From NCBI RefSeq assembly GCF_019038435.1, contig NZ_JAGPOX010000058.1, positions 1-54,917 of the forward strand: a stretch of 54,917 bases of DNA. The letters are read 5' to 3'. Both the position numbers and the translations under genes were made by a program. Position 1 is the first letter of the stretch. Every line of letters starts with the position of its first letter. The stretch is from Nocardia alni (GTDB taxonomy: Bacteria; Actinomycetota; Actinomycetes; Mycobacteriales; Mycobacteriaceae). The notes beneath the pieces are model-generated. The model did no database searches, was not told where the DNA came from, and saw only the letters and a program-made list of their open reading frames with translations. Positions 46,555 through 54,148 of this stretch are shown here, in pieces.

Positions 46555-46801
46555 GCTGAGCCTCCTTGGCCTGTGTCAGCAACGCGCGTCCGGTGCTGGT
46601 GATGCGCCAGCGGTCGTGTGCGTAGGTCGGCACGACAAGCCCTCGGGCGTCCAGGTATTCGATTGCTGTGCGGGTCACCCAGCGACGTAGGCGGGTATCG
46701 CGTGCCAGTTGGATCAATGTCAGCTGTCCCCCTGGCGCAAGCACACGCAGCACCGCCAGCTCTGGATCGAGGCTGGTCGTAAGCCTGCTGAGAGTGATCA
46801 C
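46544..46801 (-). CDS. Small winged-helix-like protein (85 aa), first gene of the minus-strand operon
   Basis: The protein LSRLTTSLDPELAVLRVLAPGGQLTLIQLARDTRLRRWVTRTAIEYLDARGLVVPTYAHDRWRITSTGRALL reads as a winged helix with a C-terminal wing. The GTG at 46801 follows GGGAGG 8 bases upstream. A possible promoter (TTGAAC, 17-bp spacer, TACCTG) lies upstream. It is divergent from the DUF5753 regulator and may be part of a control switch for the element. Confidence 0.6.
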   Translation of the reverse strand: MITLSRLTTSLDPELAVLRVLAPGGQLTLIQLARDTRLRRWVTRTAIEYLDARGLVVPTYAHDRWRITSTGRALLTQAKEAQRER

Positions 46802-46921
46802 GTCGCACGCCTCCCCGTGTGGTCAGGTAGTGGTTCGAGAAAGGGGGTTCAAGGTTTTGTGCCGCAGCGGCCTTCGTCTCGACCGCCGAACAGAGCACAC
46901 CACGAGCGGTAGGCTGACACG

Positions 46922-47050
46922 ATGCGATCAGAACGATTCTGGCGGGATTCTTCAAAGCTCCAGGAAGCTATTCGCGTCACACATGGGGGGTCGTTCCACT
47001 TCCCGAAGAAAGTCGTTCACATCCGTTGCGTGTTTCATTCAACTTTCTGA
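46922..47050 (+). CDS. Possible leaderless micro-ORF (42 aa)
   Basis: ATG at 46922 lies 6 bases after TAGGCT (46910-46915), a good -10 box, so a leaderless message is plausible. The product (MRSERFWRDSSKLQEAIRVT and a basic, His-rich tail) is unlike any family known to me. It sits between the minus operon and the XRE-DUF5753 gene and could instead be an untranslated leader. Confidence 0.25.
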   Translation: MRSERFWRDSSKLQEAIRVTHGGSFHFPKKVVHIRCVFHSTF

Positions 47051-47083
47051 TCAGATCCACTCATATTTGCAAGGAGTGCATGC

Positions 47084-48004
47084 ATGACCAGCGTGAACAC
47101 AGAGGTGAGCGATGGGAACGAGGAAGCTCCAACCTTGCCCCTTCGTCAGTTAGGCCGCCTGTTGAGGCGCGTCCGTGACGAACAGGGACTCTCCATCGCG
47201 CGGGTAGCCGAACTTGTCGAGCTGAGCCCGGCAAGCGTCCAACGGTACGAATCAGGAAAGATCAAGAAGGTTCGTACGCGCGACATCCAAGCTATCTGCG
47301 AAGTGCTCGACGTGAGCGACACGGACACCGAACGTGCGGTCGAGCTTGCGGAGCAGGCCAAGGTCAAGAGCTGGTACACGGCGTTCGGTGGCCTCTACTC
47401 GGACTCAACGTTCAATCTCGTTGTCGGACTGACCGAGTCGGCTCGACACATCATCGCGTACAACGAGCTTGTGCTCGGCCTCGTGCAAACTCCGGACTAC
47501 GCGCGAACCGTCATCAGCGGATACTTTCGCGACGAGAGCCCTGAAGACATCGAACGCCGAGTAGCACTGCGGCTGAAGCGCCAGGCAATCGTCACGCGCA
47601 AGACTGCCCCGGTGAAACTCGACATGCTGCTTCACGAATCGGCCCTACACCGCGTCGTAGGCAGTCCTCGGATCATGCTCGAGCAGTGCCACCATCTCGC
47701 TGAGGTCAGCAAACTTCCCAACGTCAGTATCCGGATTCAGCAGTTCTCCGCCGGTGCAACGTGGGGCGTGCTTCCCGGGCCGTTCATGCTTCTGGACTTC
47801 GGAACCGACGCCAAGGGGAAACCGGTAGAGCCACCCCTGATCTACCTGGAAGCATTGGGAGCCAGCACCAACGATCTGTACCTCGAGAAGCCTGATGACG
47901 TGCGGCGCTACCATATGCTTGCATCGGCCATCCGGGATACGTCGCTGGATGAACAAAGATCACGAGACCTGCTCCGGCAGGTGGCTAGGAGTTATACAGC
48001 GTGA
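47084..48004 (+). CDS. XRE family regulator with DUF5753 (Scr1-type)
   Basis: The 306-residue protein has an N-terminal XRE helix-turn-helix (LGRLLRRVRDEQGLSIARVAELVELSPASVQRYESGKIKKVRTRDIQAIC) and a C-terminal DUF5753 domain, seen in ITAYNELVLGLVQTP-like IIAYNELVLGLVQTPDYAR, LDMLLHESALHRVVGSPRIMLEQ and FMLLDFGTDA. Such proteins pair with DUF397 partners in actinobacteria, and this pair overlaps by 4 bp. AAGGAG precedes the ATG by about 9 bases. They are reported as developmental or toxin-antitoxin-like regulators; here the pair likely controls the element. Confidence 0.9.
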   Translation: MTSVNTEVSDGNEEAPTLPLRQLGRLLRRVRDEQGLSIARVAELVELSPASVQRYESGKIKKVRTRDIQAICEVLDVSDTDTERAVELAEQAKVKSWYTAFGGLYSDSTFNLVVGLTESARHIIAYNELVLGLVQTPDYARTVISGYFRDESPEDIERRVALRLKRQAIVTRKTAPVKLDMLLHESALHRVVGSPRIMLEQCHHLAEVSKLPNVSIRIQQFSAGATWGVLPGPFMLLDFGTDAKGKPVEPPLIYLEALGASTNDLYLEKPDDVRRYHMLASAIRDTSLDEQRSRDLLRQVARSYTA

Positions 48005-48213
48005 ACACTGACCTGTCCGGGGTGAACTGGTTCAAGAGCACCTACAGCGGCGGTCGGACCGACTGCGTCGAGGTGGCGTGGCTCGCGGAGGGCAGTGTCG
48101 GCGTCCGTGACTCCAAGAACCCTACCGGCCCGGCCCTGGTTTTCGGCCCCGGTGAGTGGGACGCCTTCACTGCGGGCGTGAAGGGGAGTGAGTTCGACCG
48201 TCCTTCAGCCTGA
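48001..48213 (+). CDS. DUF397 domain protein
   Basis: The 70-residue protein matches DUF397: WFKSTYSGGRTDCVEVAW, then VGVRDSKNPTGPALVFGPGEWDAFTAGVKGSEFD. The GTG start overlaps the regulator's stop, so the two are translationally coupled. Family members act as small partners of XRE-DUF5753 regulators. A strong terminator follows. Confidence 0.92.
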   Translation: MNTDLSGVNWFKSTYSGGRTDCVEVAWLAEGSVGVRDSKNPTGPALVFGPGEWDAFTAGVKGSEFDRPSA

Positions 48214-48226
48214 CTTACGCCACCAG

Positions 48227-48258
48227 CGGCCCCGACCGATCCATTCGATTCGGGGCCG
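48227..48258 (+). terminator. Intrinsic terminator after DUF397
   Basis: CGGCCCCGA (48227-48235) pairs with TCGGGGCCG (48250-48258), a perfect 9-bp GC-rich stem with a 14-nt loop, followed by TTG. It ends the regulator/DUF397 operon 13 bp after the stop. Confidence 0.65.
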
Positions 48259-48348
48259 TTGCCGTGTCTGTACGTGCCAGTGAACGCCCTGGGTTCGTCG
48301 GTGCCTTGATCTATGCTGCGGACAGGGAGCCGACAGGGAGGACTGACA

Positions 48349-48876
48349 GTGGGGCATAAGCAGCGCGGTAAGGCCGAACTCGAGCAAGTGCGGCGCGATC
48401 AGGACGATCCCCGGTGGTTGGAATGGGTCGCTCCTGATCTGATGAATGCTCGGGTCTCCAAGCTTCTGACCGAGACGATTCCGGATATGCCGGATGACCC
48501 TTGGTCGGCCGTAGGGCTCGACCGGGTAGAGCGTGAAATACTGGAACGTTTTACTACAGTGCAAGCTGTATCAGCGCCGGGGAATCAGGAAATAGCGGAT
48601 CAACTTACGCGGTTCATCGGAGAGGTGTTCCGCCGGAAATTCGAGGGGCAGTGGTACAACGTCCCGAGCATGGGGGGTAACCGCTATCAGGATTTCGGGC
48701 CGGTCATTCGGCATGAATGGACTGACATGTATCTGGACGTCGCAAACTTGGTGACCTCGACCGTCGATCGACGGTGGGGCGATAATCTGTCCGAGATATT
48801 CGGATTCAGTATGGAGACCTACAGGTCTTGGGTAGAAGCTGGCCGCCCTCCGATGGATGAGTGGATCAAGGGCTGA
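48349..48876 (+). CDS. Hypothetical protein upstream of the nuclease-like gene (175 aa)
   Basis: No family recognised. The protein is acidic-basic balanced and helical (KQRGKAELEQVRRDQDDPRWLEWVAPDLMNARVSKLL), with a central WYNVPSMGGNRYQDFGPVIRHEWTDMYLDVANLV and a C-terminal RRWGDNLSEIFGFSMETYRSWVEAG. The GTG start at 48349 is supported by GGGAGGA 7 bases upstream. It precedes the possible nuclease gene by 31 bp, so the two may form a pair such as effector and immunity protein; that is speculative. Confidence 0.6.
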   Translation: MGHKQRGKAELEQVRRDQDDPRWLEWVAPDLMNARVSKLLTETIPDMPDDPWSAVGLDRVEREILERFTTVQAVSAPGNQEIADQLTRFIGEVFRRKFEGQWYNVPSMGGNRYQDFGPVIRHEWTDMYLDVANLVTSTVDRRWGDNLSEIFGFSMETYRSWVEAGRPPMDEWIKG

Positions 48877-48907
48877 ACTCTCGGTCCCTTGGGTTCTGGG
48901 GGGCACG

Positions 48908-50080
48908 TTGAATTACGAGTGGAACGATAAGCTGGAAGAAGCCTACCGTCAATATGTCGGCGGTAAGTGGATGCAAGGTCTCAATGCGCGCGATCGTGCG
49001 AGCTATCTTGAGGCGAGAAACCGGTGGCAGAAAGCGAAAGAGGTCGGCGACCGGTTCAGGGATGGAATGATGTCCATTCGAGGACATACAGCGGAACGAG
49101 GCTACGTAAAAGAAGCTCATCTCAGGGACGGTACGCTTGGCAGCAGATTTCACGATGTTCGGAACGACGGGCTGGGGAAAGCCTACGAGTATAAGTCCGG
49201 CAGTCTTGATAAGGACAAGGCGCTGCGGCAACTCGAGAAAGATGAACGGTACATCAGGGGTGGCGGTTCTGTTGAGTGGGTGATCGTCGAGGGTGCGCGG
49301 GCGGATAAGGAAGTTCAGGCCAAGCTCAAGGAACTGAGGGAGAAGTACTCCCGGCGATTTACCGTTCAGGAAGTCTCGCGCGAGCAACTGAGACAGGCTT
49401 TGACCGTTGCGAAGCATCTGGAAAGGGTGAGAGATCGTGAGGCGCGGGAGAAGGCGCGGCAGGGGCGTGAGCGGGCCGAGCGTGAACGGCGTGAAGTCCG
49501 GCGAAAAGAAATCGAGGTACAGCGTAAGGATTTGGCTCGGGTTGTCGAGCACAACACGCGGGCGATAGAACTGGCGCGTGGTGAGGGTAGGTCGATTCCG
49601 GTGCGGGAGTTGTCGCAGGCGCATCGGTCCGCGGTGAGGTCGTTGCGGGAGGTGCGGGCGTTCGAGCGGTCGGATGCTCGGCAGATGGTTGCGGGTCTGG
49701 GGTTGAAGGGGCAGGCGGCCCGGGATATGGAACGGTCTTTGGAGGAGGGGCGGGAGCGTCAGCGGCAGGGGGTGAGGCAGGGGATTGACTCGATGGGCCG
49801 TGAGGCTGGTGAGCGAGCGGTTGTCGTGCAGCGTGAGGCGCAGTGGCAGGAGCGCAAGCGTGAGCGTCAGAGGGAACTCGAGGGCTTGGTTCGTGCAGGG
49901 CAGGTTCGTGCGGATGAGGTACGGGTGCGGTTGGCGATGGAGTTTCCGACGTCTCCCGGTGAGGTGGCCCGGGATAAAGCGCGGGGCAGGGTGCCCGATG
50001 ACGCTCTCCGGTTGAAGCAAGCTCGGGAACGCGACGGGCTTGCCCGTGAGCGTGAGCGCGGTTTGTCTCGTGAGCGATAA
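48908..50080 (+). CDS. Possible nuclease domain fused to a long charged coiled coil (390 aa)
   Basis: The N-terminal ~150 residues have features of a PD-(D/E)xK-like restriction fold: LGSRFHDVRNDGLGKAYEYKSGSLDKDKALRQLEKDERYI, with Asp83 or Asp87 followed by Glu94-x-Lys96, and the strand VEWVIVEGARADKEVQ. The remaining ~240 residues are an Arg/Glu-rich coiled coil (ERVRDREAREKARQGRERAERERREVRRKEIEVQRK and later MEFPTSPGEVARDKARGRVPDDALRLKQARERDGLARE). The TTG start at 48908 follows GGGGGG; an earlier in-frame ATG at 48857 has no ribosome site. It could be a toxin, a relaxosome accessory protein or a DNA-handling factor. The nuclease call is tentative. Confidence 0.55.
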   Translation: MNYEWNDKLEEAYRQYVGGKWMQGLNARDRASYLEARNRWQKAKEVGDRFRDGMMSIRGHTAERGYVKEAHLRDGTLGSRFHDVRNDGLGKAYEYKSGSLDKDKALRQLEKDERYIRGGGSVEWVIVEGARADKEVQAKLKELREKYSRRFTVQEVSREQLRQALTVAKHLERVRDREAREKARQGRERAERERREVRRKEIEVQRKDLARVVEHNTRAIELARGEGRSIPVRELSQAHRSAVRSLREVRAFERSDARQMVAGLGLKGQAARDMERSLEEGRERQRQGVRQGIDSMGREAGERAVVVQREAQWQERKRERQRELEGLVRAGQVRADEVRVRLAMEFPTSPGEVARDKARGRVPDDALRLKQARERDGLARERERGLSRER

Positions 50081-50101
50081 CCGTCGTTGAATGGCTTCAT
50101 T

Positions 50102-50142
50102 TCGAAGCACGCATTTGTGTCGTCTGCAAATCGAAGCACGCA
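50102..50142. repeat. 12-bp direct repeats
   Basis: TCGAAGCACGCA occurs at 50102-50113 and 50131-50142 in the same orientation, 29 bp apart. Between them lies ATTTG...CAAAT, a 5-bp inverted pair. Confidence 0.6.
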
Positions 50143-50243
50143 CCGGATGCCCTGCGGACGTGCGGGTGGATGGTCGGGTACGGCCCCGCGATGAGAATAT
50201 TCCGGGCACGGCGGATTCTCAGGAAAAATTCAGGATTTTGATC

Positions 50244-50262
50244 TTGACGCGCGTTGACGCGC
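50244..50262. repeat. TTGACGCGC tandem repeat
   Basis: TTGACGCGC occurs at 50244-50252 and 50254-50262, one helical turn apart (10-bp period). Such spacing is common for cooperative protein binding. Confidence 0.5.
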
Positions 50263-50333
50263 CGAGTTACGTTCGAAGGTCCAGCTTGAAACATCAAAGA
50301 TGATGGCAATATTACTCTACCACAATGGACAAA

Positions 50334-50356
50334 ATTTTTGGCCATTTTCGTCCTTC
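50334..50356. repeat. 23-bp AT-rich palindrome
   Basis: AATGGACAAAA-T-TTTTGGCCATT is palindromic apart from one mismatched pair (10 of 11). It is rich in A and T within a GC-rich chromosome, which favours melting or protein binding. Confidence 0.55.
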
Positions 50357-50490
50357 GCGCTGGTCGCAAGGGGTGGTTCGGTGGGGTTGTGTCGAGCTGG
50401 CACCATCGGGACCGGCCCGGCATAGCTTCCCGGCTGCTGGGAGTCGAGTGTTCCGGTGGCGCGCGACGCCAGGTTCGCCCTGTGATGTGT

Positions 50491-50512
50491 GCCACCCCGC
50501 CTGTGGGGTGGC
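50491..50512. repeat. GC hairpin
   Basis: GCCACCCC-GCCTGT-GGGGTGGC has a perfect 8-bp stem and a 6-nt loop. It lies 190 bp before the gene at 50704 and has no T-run, so it could be a weak terminator or part of the origin region. Confidence 0.5.
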
Positions 50513-50703
50513 TAGCGGCTTGCGAGGTTCATGACCCGGGTTTCGGAAACCGGCCCCTCGTCGACCCGTGAAGCGTCCGCGCGTTCTGCTGCGCTGCTGA
50601 TTCGTGTTGCCCGAACCGTCTCCCCGGGCGCGGTCCCGCCGTCTGCCCGTGGGGTGTCTCGGGTCGAAATATGCACTGTGTCAACGATTTTCAGGAGATT
50701 GTT

Positions 50704-51252
50704 TTGTCATCATCGACTGTACAGGAACCGAATGGTTTCGGGATCGATCCGGAGTACGCCGATTGGCTGGGCCGTGAGGTCCCGGCGCTGAGCGCGGGGT
50801 GGCTGGACGTGGCCGAACAGCGTTTGCACGAGCTGGCCGAGGTCGAGCACGCGTATATGCCGCCGCACGTGGCGGGGCTGCTGGCCGAGGACGGGCGCAC
50901 GGTGCTGCGGCTGTCGCTGTTGCTCGAGCTGACCGCCGAGGATCTCGAACCCGTGCCGGGCGGATGCGGGATTCCGTGGATGGGATGTCCCGAGCACGGT
51001 GACACCCTGGCGTTGCGGGGTATCGAGCCGGGCTGGTATTGCGAGGGCGATCCCGAGTGGCGCGACCACTACGGGCAAGACACCACCTTCGGCCGGTTGC
51101 GGCACTGCCGCCAACCGGCCGTTGCGGTGCTGCACACAGGCGGCCACGAGTTGGCGGTGTGCGCGGGCCATAAAAGTAGCGAGCTCGAGCGTGGCTCCGA
51201 CATCGGTGAGGTGTTCACCGTGACCGACATCGATCGCGACGCCAACGCCTGA
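50704..51252 (+). CDS. Hypothetical Cys/His-rich element protein (182 aa)
   Basis: No family recognised. The N-terminal half is acidic and helical (GWLDVAEQRLHELAEVEHAYMPPHVAGLLAEDGRTVLRLSLLLELTAEDLEPV). The C-terminal half has Cys and His residues that could form a zinc site (GGCGIPWMGCPEHGDTL, GWYCEGD, RHCRQPA, LAVCAGHKSSEL). The TTG at 50704 is chosen because AGGAGA lies 6 bases upstream. It begins the transfer-gene segment, though a strong hairpin separates it from the next gene. Confidence 0.55.
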   Translation: MSSSTVQEPNGFGIDPEYADWLGREVPALSAGWLDVAEQRLHELAEVEHAYMPPHVAGLLAEDGRTVLRLSLLLELTAEDLEPVPGGCGIPWMGCPEHGDTLALRGIEPGWYCEGDPEWRDHYGQDTTFGRLRHCRQPAVAVLHTGGHELAVCAGHKSSELERGSDIGEVFTVTDIDRDANA

Positions 51253-51264
51253 CCCCTCGATCGG

Positions 51265-51300
51265 GTGTTCCGGGTGGCACAGGTGTGCCACCCGGAACAC
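51265..51300. terminator. Perfect 16-bp hairpin between transfer genes
   Basis: GTGTTCCGGGTGGCAC (51265-51280) pairs perfectly with GTGCCACCCGGAACAC (51285-51300) around a 4-nt loop. It lies between the genes at 50704 and 51337 and has no T-run. It could be a terminator, an attenuator or an mRNA processing site separating the two genes. Confidence 0.55.
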
Positions 51301-51336
51301 CTGGCTGGGGTCGGCCGAATTCGGAAGGGCCGCAAG

Positions 51337-52644
51337 ATGATTACGAAACTGTTGACCGGTCAGCTCGATCCGCGCCACCTGCTCGGGGTGCTGGAGCGCA
51401 CGATCATGGCGCGCTGGCCGCTGGTGTTGGTGTTCGCGTTGGCCGCGCTGCTGGTGTGGTGGGTGGCGCGGTACTGGGTACGGCGCTGGCGCGAGGAGGA
51501 GGCGGGGCGGGCGGTGTGGCTGCGTGTCCATACTCCCGCGAGCGTGGTCGGGGTGGGGGATGCCGGCGTGTTCGCTCGCCGGGTGGCCGGCGTGCTGCAC
51601 CGCACTCGCCGTATCGGGGTCGGTGCCCGGCATGTTGTGCTGGAAGTGGCCGCGACCGGCGAGGGCACGCAGATCGGGGTGTGGGTGCCGCCGGGCGTCG
51701 ATCGCGCCGAGATCGCGGCGGCGATCACGGGAGCCTGGCCCAGCGCCGAGGTTACCGCCACCGCCGTGCCCGCGCTCGGGCTGAACGGCGGGGTGGTGGT
51801 GGCGAAGGAGGTCACTGCCCGCAATGGGGCGTGGGCACCGTGGATCGACCCCCACCCCGCCACCAGCACGATGATGGTGGGCCGGGGTCCGCACGCGGCT
51901 GATCCGCTCGGCGGGGTGCTCGAACGCCTCGCCGCACGCGGTGCGGGAGAAACGGGATTCATACAGTTGGTGCTGGGCACCTACCATCGCGCCACCGTGT
52001 CCCGGTTGCTGCTGAAGGCGCTCGACTGGGGTTTGTCGGAGTTCCTGGCGTTGCTGCGGTTCGCGATCTCCGGCCCCCGCTCCGCCACTGCTGCCCCGCG
52101 TGCGGCGGTGTCGCCCGCGCCGCTGGCGAGTGCCGTGCAGAAGGCAGTGACCGCCAAGCAGGCGGCCGGGCCGCACTTGTCGGCAACCTTGCGGGTCGGG
52201 ATCACCAGCGCGGGGCCGTTGCCGCACGGGCGGGCCGCTATCGCGCAGATCGCGGGCGGGTTCGACGCGGTCGCCACCGCTCCCGGCAGCGGCGGTCTGG
52301 TCACCCACCGCACCCGCCACAACGGTTATCGGGTGGCTGTGCGGCGGCCGGGCCGCCGGTTCGTCGCCACCATCGCCGAGGTGGCCGCCCTGTGGCATCT
52401 GCCCACCGACGCCGCCCGCTACGGGCTGCCCACGGTCCGCAGCCATGACCGTGCCGCCCGACCCGCTCTGCGCCTGCCCGGCCATCCACCACCGACACCC
52501 GCACAGCGCACAACCACGACCGCTACACCCGCACGGCGCACGACTACGACCGCTACACCCGGACGGCGCACAACGGCTACGCCGTTGCGGGTGCCGGAGC
52601 ACGAATTGTCCCGTTCTCGCAGGAAGGCCCGCCATGACCGTTGA
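51337..52644 (+). CDS. Conjugation-associated membrane protein (435 aa)
   Basis: The protein has one clear N-terminal transmembrane helix (WPLVLVFALAALLVWWVARYWV) and a large cytosolic part with alternating strands (VWLRVHTPASVVG, HVVLEVAATGEGTQIGVWVPPGVDRAEIAAAITGAWPSAEVTATAV) similar to proteins encoded next to VirD4/TraD-type ATPases in actinobacterial elements. The C-terminus carries a Thr/Arg/Pro repeat encoded by a 30-bp DNA repeat. GGAAGGG precedes the ATG, and the stop overlaps the ATPase gene by 11 bp. A role in DNA transfer across the membrane is inferred from context. Confidence 0.65.
   Translation: MITKLLTGQLDPRHLLGVLERTIMARWPLVLVFALAALLVWWVARYWVRRWREEEAGRAVWLRVHTPASVVGVGDAGVFARRVAGVLHRTRRIGVGARHVVLEVAATGEGTQIGVWVPPGVDRAEIAAAITGAWPSAEVTATAVPALGLNGGVVVAKEVTARNGAWAPWIDPHPATSTMMVGRGPHAADPLGGVLERLAARGAGETGFIQLVLGTYHRATVSRLLLKALDWGLSEFLALLRFAISGPRSATAAPRAAVSPAPLASAVQKAVTAKQAAGPHLSATLRVGITSAGPLPHGRAAIAQIAGGFDAVATAPGSGGLVTHRTRHNGYRVAVRRPGRRFVATIAEVAALWHLPTDAARYGLPTVRSHDRAARPALRLPGHPPPTPAQRTTTTATPARRTTTTATPGRRTTATPLRVPEHELSRSRRKARHDR
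52501..52588 (+). repeat. 30-bp tandem repeat in coding sequence
   Basis: About 2.9 copies of a 30-bp unit occur in frame, beginning GCACAGCGCACAACCACGAC, GCACGGCGCACGACTACGAC and GGACGGCGCACAACGGCTAC. They encode repeats of the form PAQRTTTTAT, PARRTTTTAT and PGRRTTATP. Copy number could vary by slippage. Confidence 0.7.
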
Positions 52645-54148
52645 CCACTTCCGCCCCGCACCGATCACTCCCGACCGGCGGCGGCTGCACCTGGCCGCGC
52701 CCGACGATCCGCACCGCGCCAGCCCCAAGCCCTTGGGCACCGATCCGGGCGGCTATGTGGTGGGCATGTCGGTGCCCGCCGCGCGCCATCACTTGCACGT
52801 GCCCGGTGTCACCGGGTCGGGCAAGTCCACCTGGCTGGCCAACCTCGCCCTGTCCGAGGCCCGCGCCGGGCGCGGGCTGGTCGTGCTGGACTGCCAGGGA
52901 GATCTTGCCGACAACATCCTGGCCCGCCTGCCCGAGCACGCCGCCGGACGCCTCGTGGTCCTCGATCCCGCCGAACGCGCCGCGCCCCCGGCGTGGAATG
53001 TGCTGGCCGCGCCCGCAGGGGCGGCCGACGACGCCGAAGGTCGCGAGCGTGCGGCCCGGATGGTGATCGAGACTTTCCGCAAGGTGTACGCACAGTGGTG
53101 GGGGCCGCGCATGGACGAAACCTTCTCCGCTGCCTGCCTCACTTTGGCCCGGCGCCCCGGGGCCACGCTGGCCGAGGTGGTCTCGATCCTCACCGATCCC
53201 GGCTACCACCGTCCGATCATCACCGAGTTCGGCGAGCCGATCGGCTACGAAGGCTTCTGGGACGGCTACACCGCCCAGACCCCCGCGCAGCGTCAGCAAC
53301 AGTCCGGGCCGGTGATCTCGCGGTTGCGGGAAGTGCTCTCGCACCGGTTCGCTCACGACCTGCTCGCCGCCCCGGCCGCGACCTTCGACCTGCCGGAAAT
53401 CCTGGACGGGGGAATTCTCATCGTCCGGATTCCGAAAGGAGACATCGGGGACAGCGGCGTGCAATTGGTCGGCTCGCTGTTGCTATCGGGGCTGTGGCAG
53501 GCCACCACCGGACGAGTCCAGATCCCGCCCTCCGAGCGTGCGGACGCGACGATCATCGTGGACGAGTGCCACAATTTCCTGCACCTGCCGATCGGTATCG
53601 ATGAAGCCCTCGCCGAGGCCCGCGGCTACCGGGTCTCGTTCGTGCTGGCGCATCAGAATCTCGGGCAGTTACCGCCGGAGGTGCGGGGCGCGGTCGACGC
53701 GAACGCCCGCAACAAAATCGTGTTCGCGGTCTCGCCGGATGATTCACGGAAACTCGCGGCACATTTCGAACCGTATTTCGACGATTCGGATTTGCGGCAT
53801 CGCGACGGATACGCCGCCACCGTGCGTATAATTCATGAGGGAATACTGGTCGAACCGTTCAGCGTCACCACCCCGCCGCTACCGCCACCGATCCCCGGCC
53901 GCGCCGAGAGCTTGCGGGCCGCCGCCCGCACCACGGCCGGATGGTCCCGGGCGCAGCGTGACGCGACGGTGCGCCGCCGCCAACTGTCCACCGGAAAGCT
54001 CGGCACCGAGACCGGTGGAGGGGGCGGTTTTTCACTACCCCGTTCACTCGCCCGCTCCCTCGCCCGTTCACCCGCCCAGCTCGAACGGGGGAGTGAACGG
54101 GGTACCCCCGGTGACGCCACACCGCAGGCCAGCGGGGGTGCGCGATGA
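52634..54148 (+). CDS. VirD4/TraD-like type IV coupling ATPase
   Basis: The 504-residue P-loop ATPase has Walker A GVTGSGKS (residues 58-65) and Walker B TIIVDECHNF with Asp310-Glu311. Further family marks are VVLDCQGDLADNIL, VVLDPAERAAPPAWNVLA, GGILIVRIPKGDIGDSGVQLVGSLLLSGLWQA, and SFVLAHQNLGQLPPEVRGAVDANARNKIVF. This is the HerA/TraG-TraD-like group that moves DNA during conjugation. AGGAAGG lies 7 bases before the ATG. The C-terminal ~70 residues are Ser/Arg/Pro-rich and contain a nested inverted DNA repeat. It overlaps the replication-relaxation gene by ATGA. Confidence 0.87.
   Translation: MTVDHFRPAPITPDRRRLHLAAPDDPHRASPKPLGTDPGGYVVGMSVPAARHHLHVPGVTGSGKSTWLANLALSEARAGRGLVVLDCQGDLADNILARLPEHAAGRLVVLDPAERAAPPAWNVLAAPAGAADDAEGRERAARMVIETFRKVYAQWWGPRMDETFSAACLTLARRPGATLAEVVSILTDPGYHRPIITEFGEPIGYEGFWDGYTAQTPAQRQQQSGPVISRLREVLSHRFAHDLLAAPAATFDLPEILDGGILIVRIPKGDIGDSGVQLVGSLLLSGLWQATTGRVQIPPSERADATIIVDECHNFLHLPIGIDEALAEARGYRVSFVLAHQNLGQLPPEVRGAVDANARNKIVFAVSPDDSRKLAAHFEPYFDDSDLRHRDGYAATVRIIHEGILVEPFSVTTPPLPPPIPGRAESLRAAARTTAGWSRAQRDATVRRRQLSTGKLGTETGGGGGFSLPRSLARSLARSPAQLERGSERGTPGDATPQASGGAR
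54036..54104. repeat. Nested inverted repeat at the 3' end of the coupling ATPase gene
   Basis: TACCCCGTTCACTC (54036-54049) pairs perfectly with GAGTGAACGGGGTA (54091-54104). Within the 41-bp loop, CCCGTTC (54063-54069) and GAACGGG (54083-54089) form a second stem. The motif CCCGTTCAC thus occurs on both arms and inside. It lies 41 bp upstream of the replication-relaxation gene. Confidence 0.65.

Larger units (their letters stand above)
50081..50703. other. AT-rich, repeat-rich intergenic region (candidate oriT or replication origin)
   Basis: This 620-bp gap has no supported gene. It contains a 12-bp direct repeat (50102-50142), a TTGACGCGC tandem (50244-50262), an AT-rich near-perfect palindrome (50334-50356) and a GC hairpin (50491-50512). 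Its GC content falls well below that of neighbouring genes near 50220-50360. Repeats plus an AT-rich palindrome next to transfer genes suggest an origin. Confidence 0.4.

Noticed and set aside
52501..52588. CRISPR-like repeats
   Set aside because: The 30-bp units are contiguous, in frame and encode a Thr/Arg/Pro repeat; there are no spacers.
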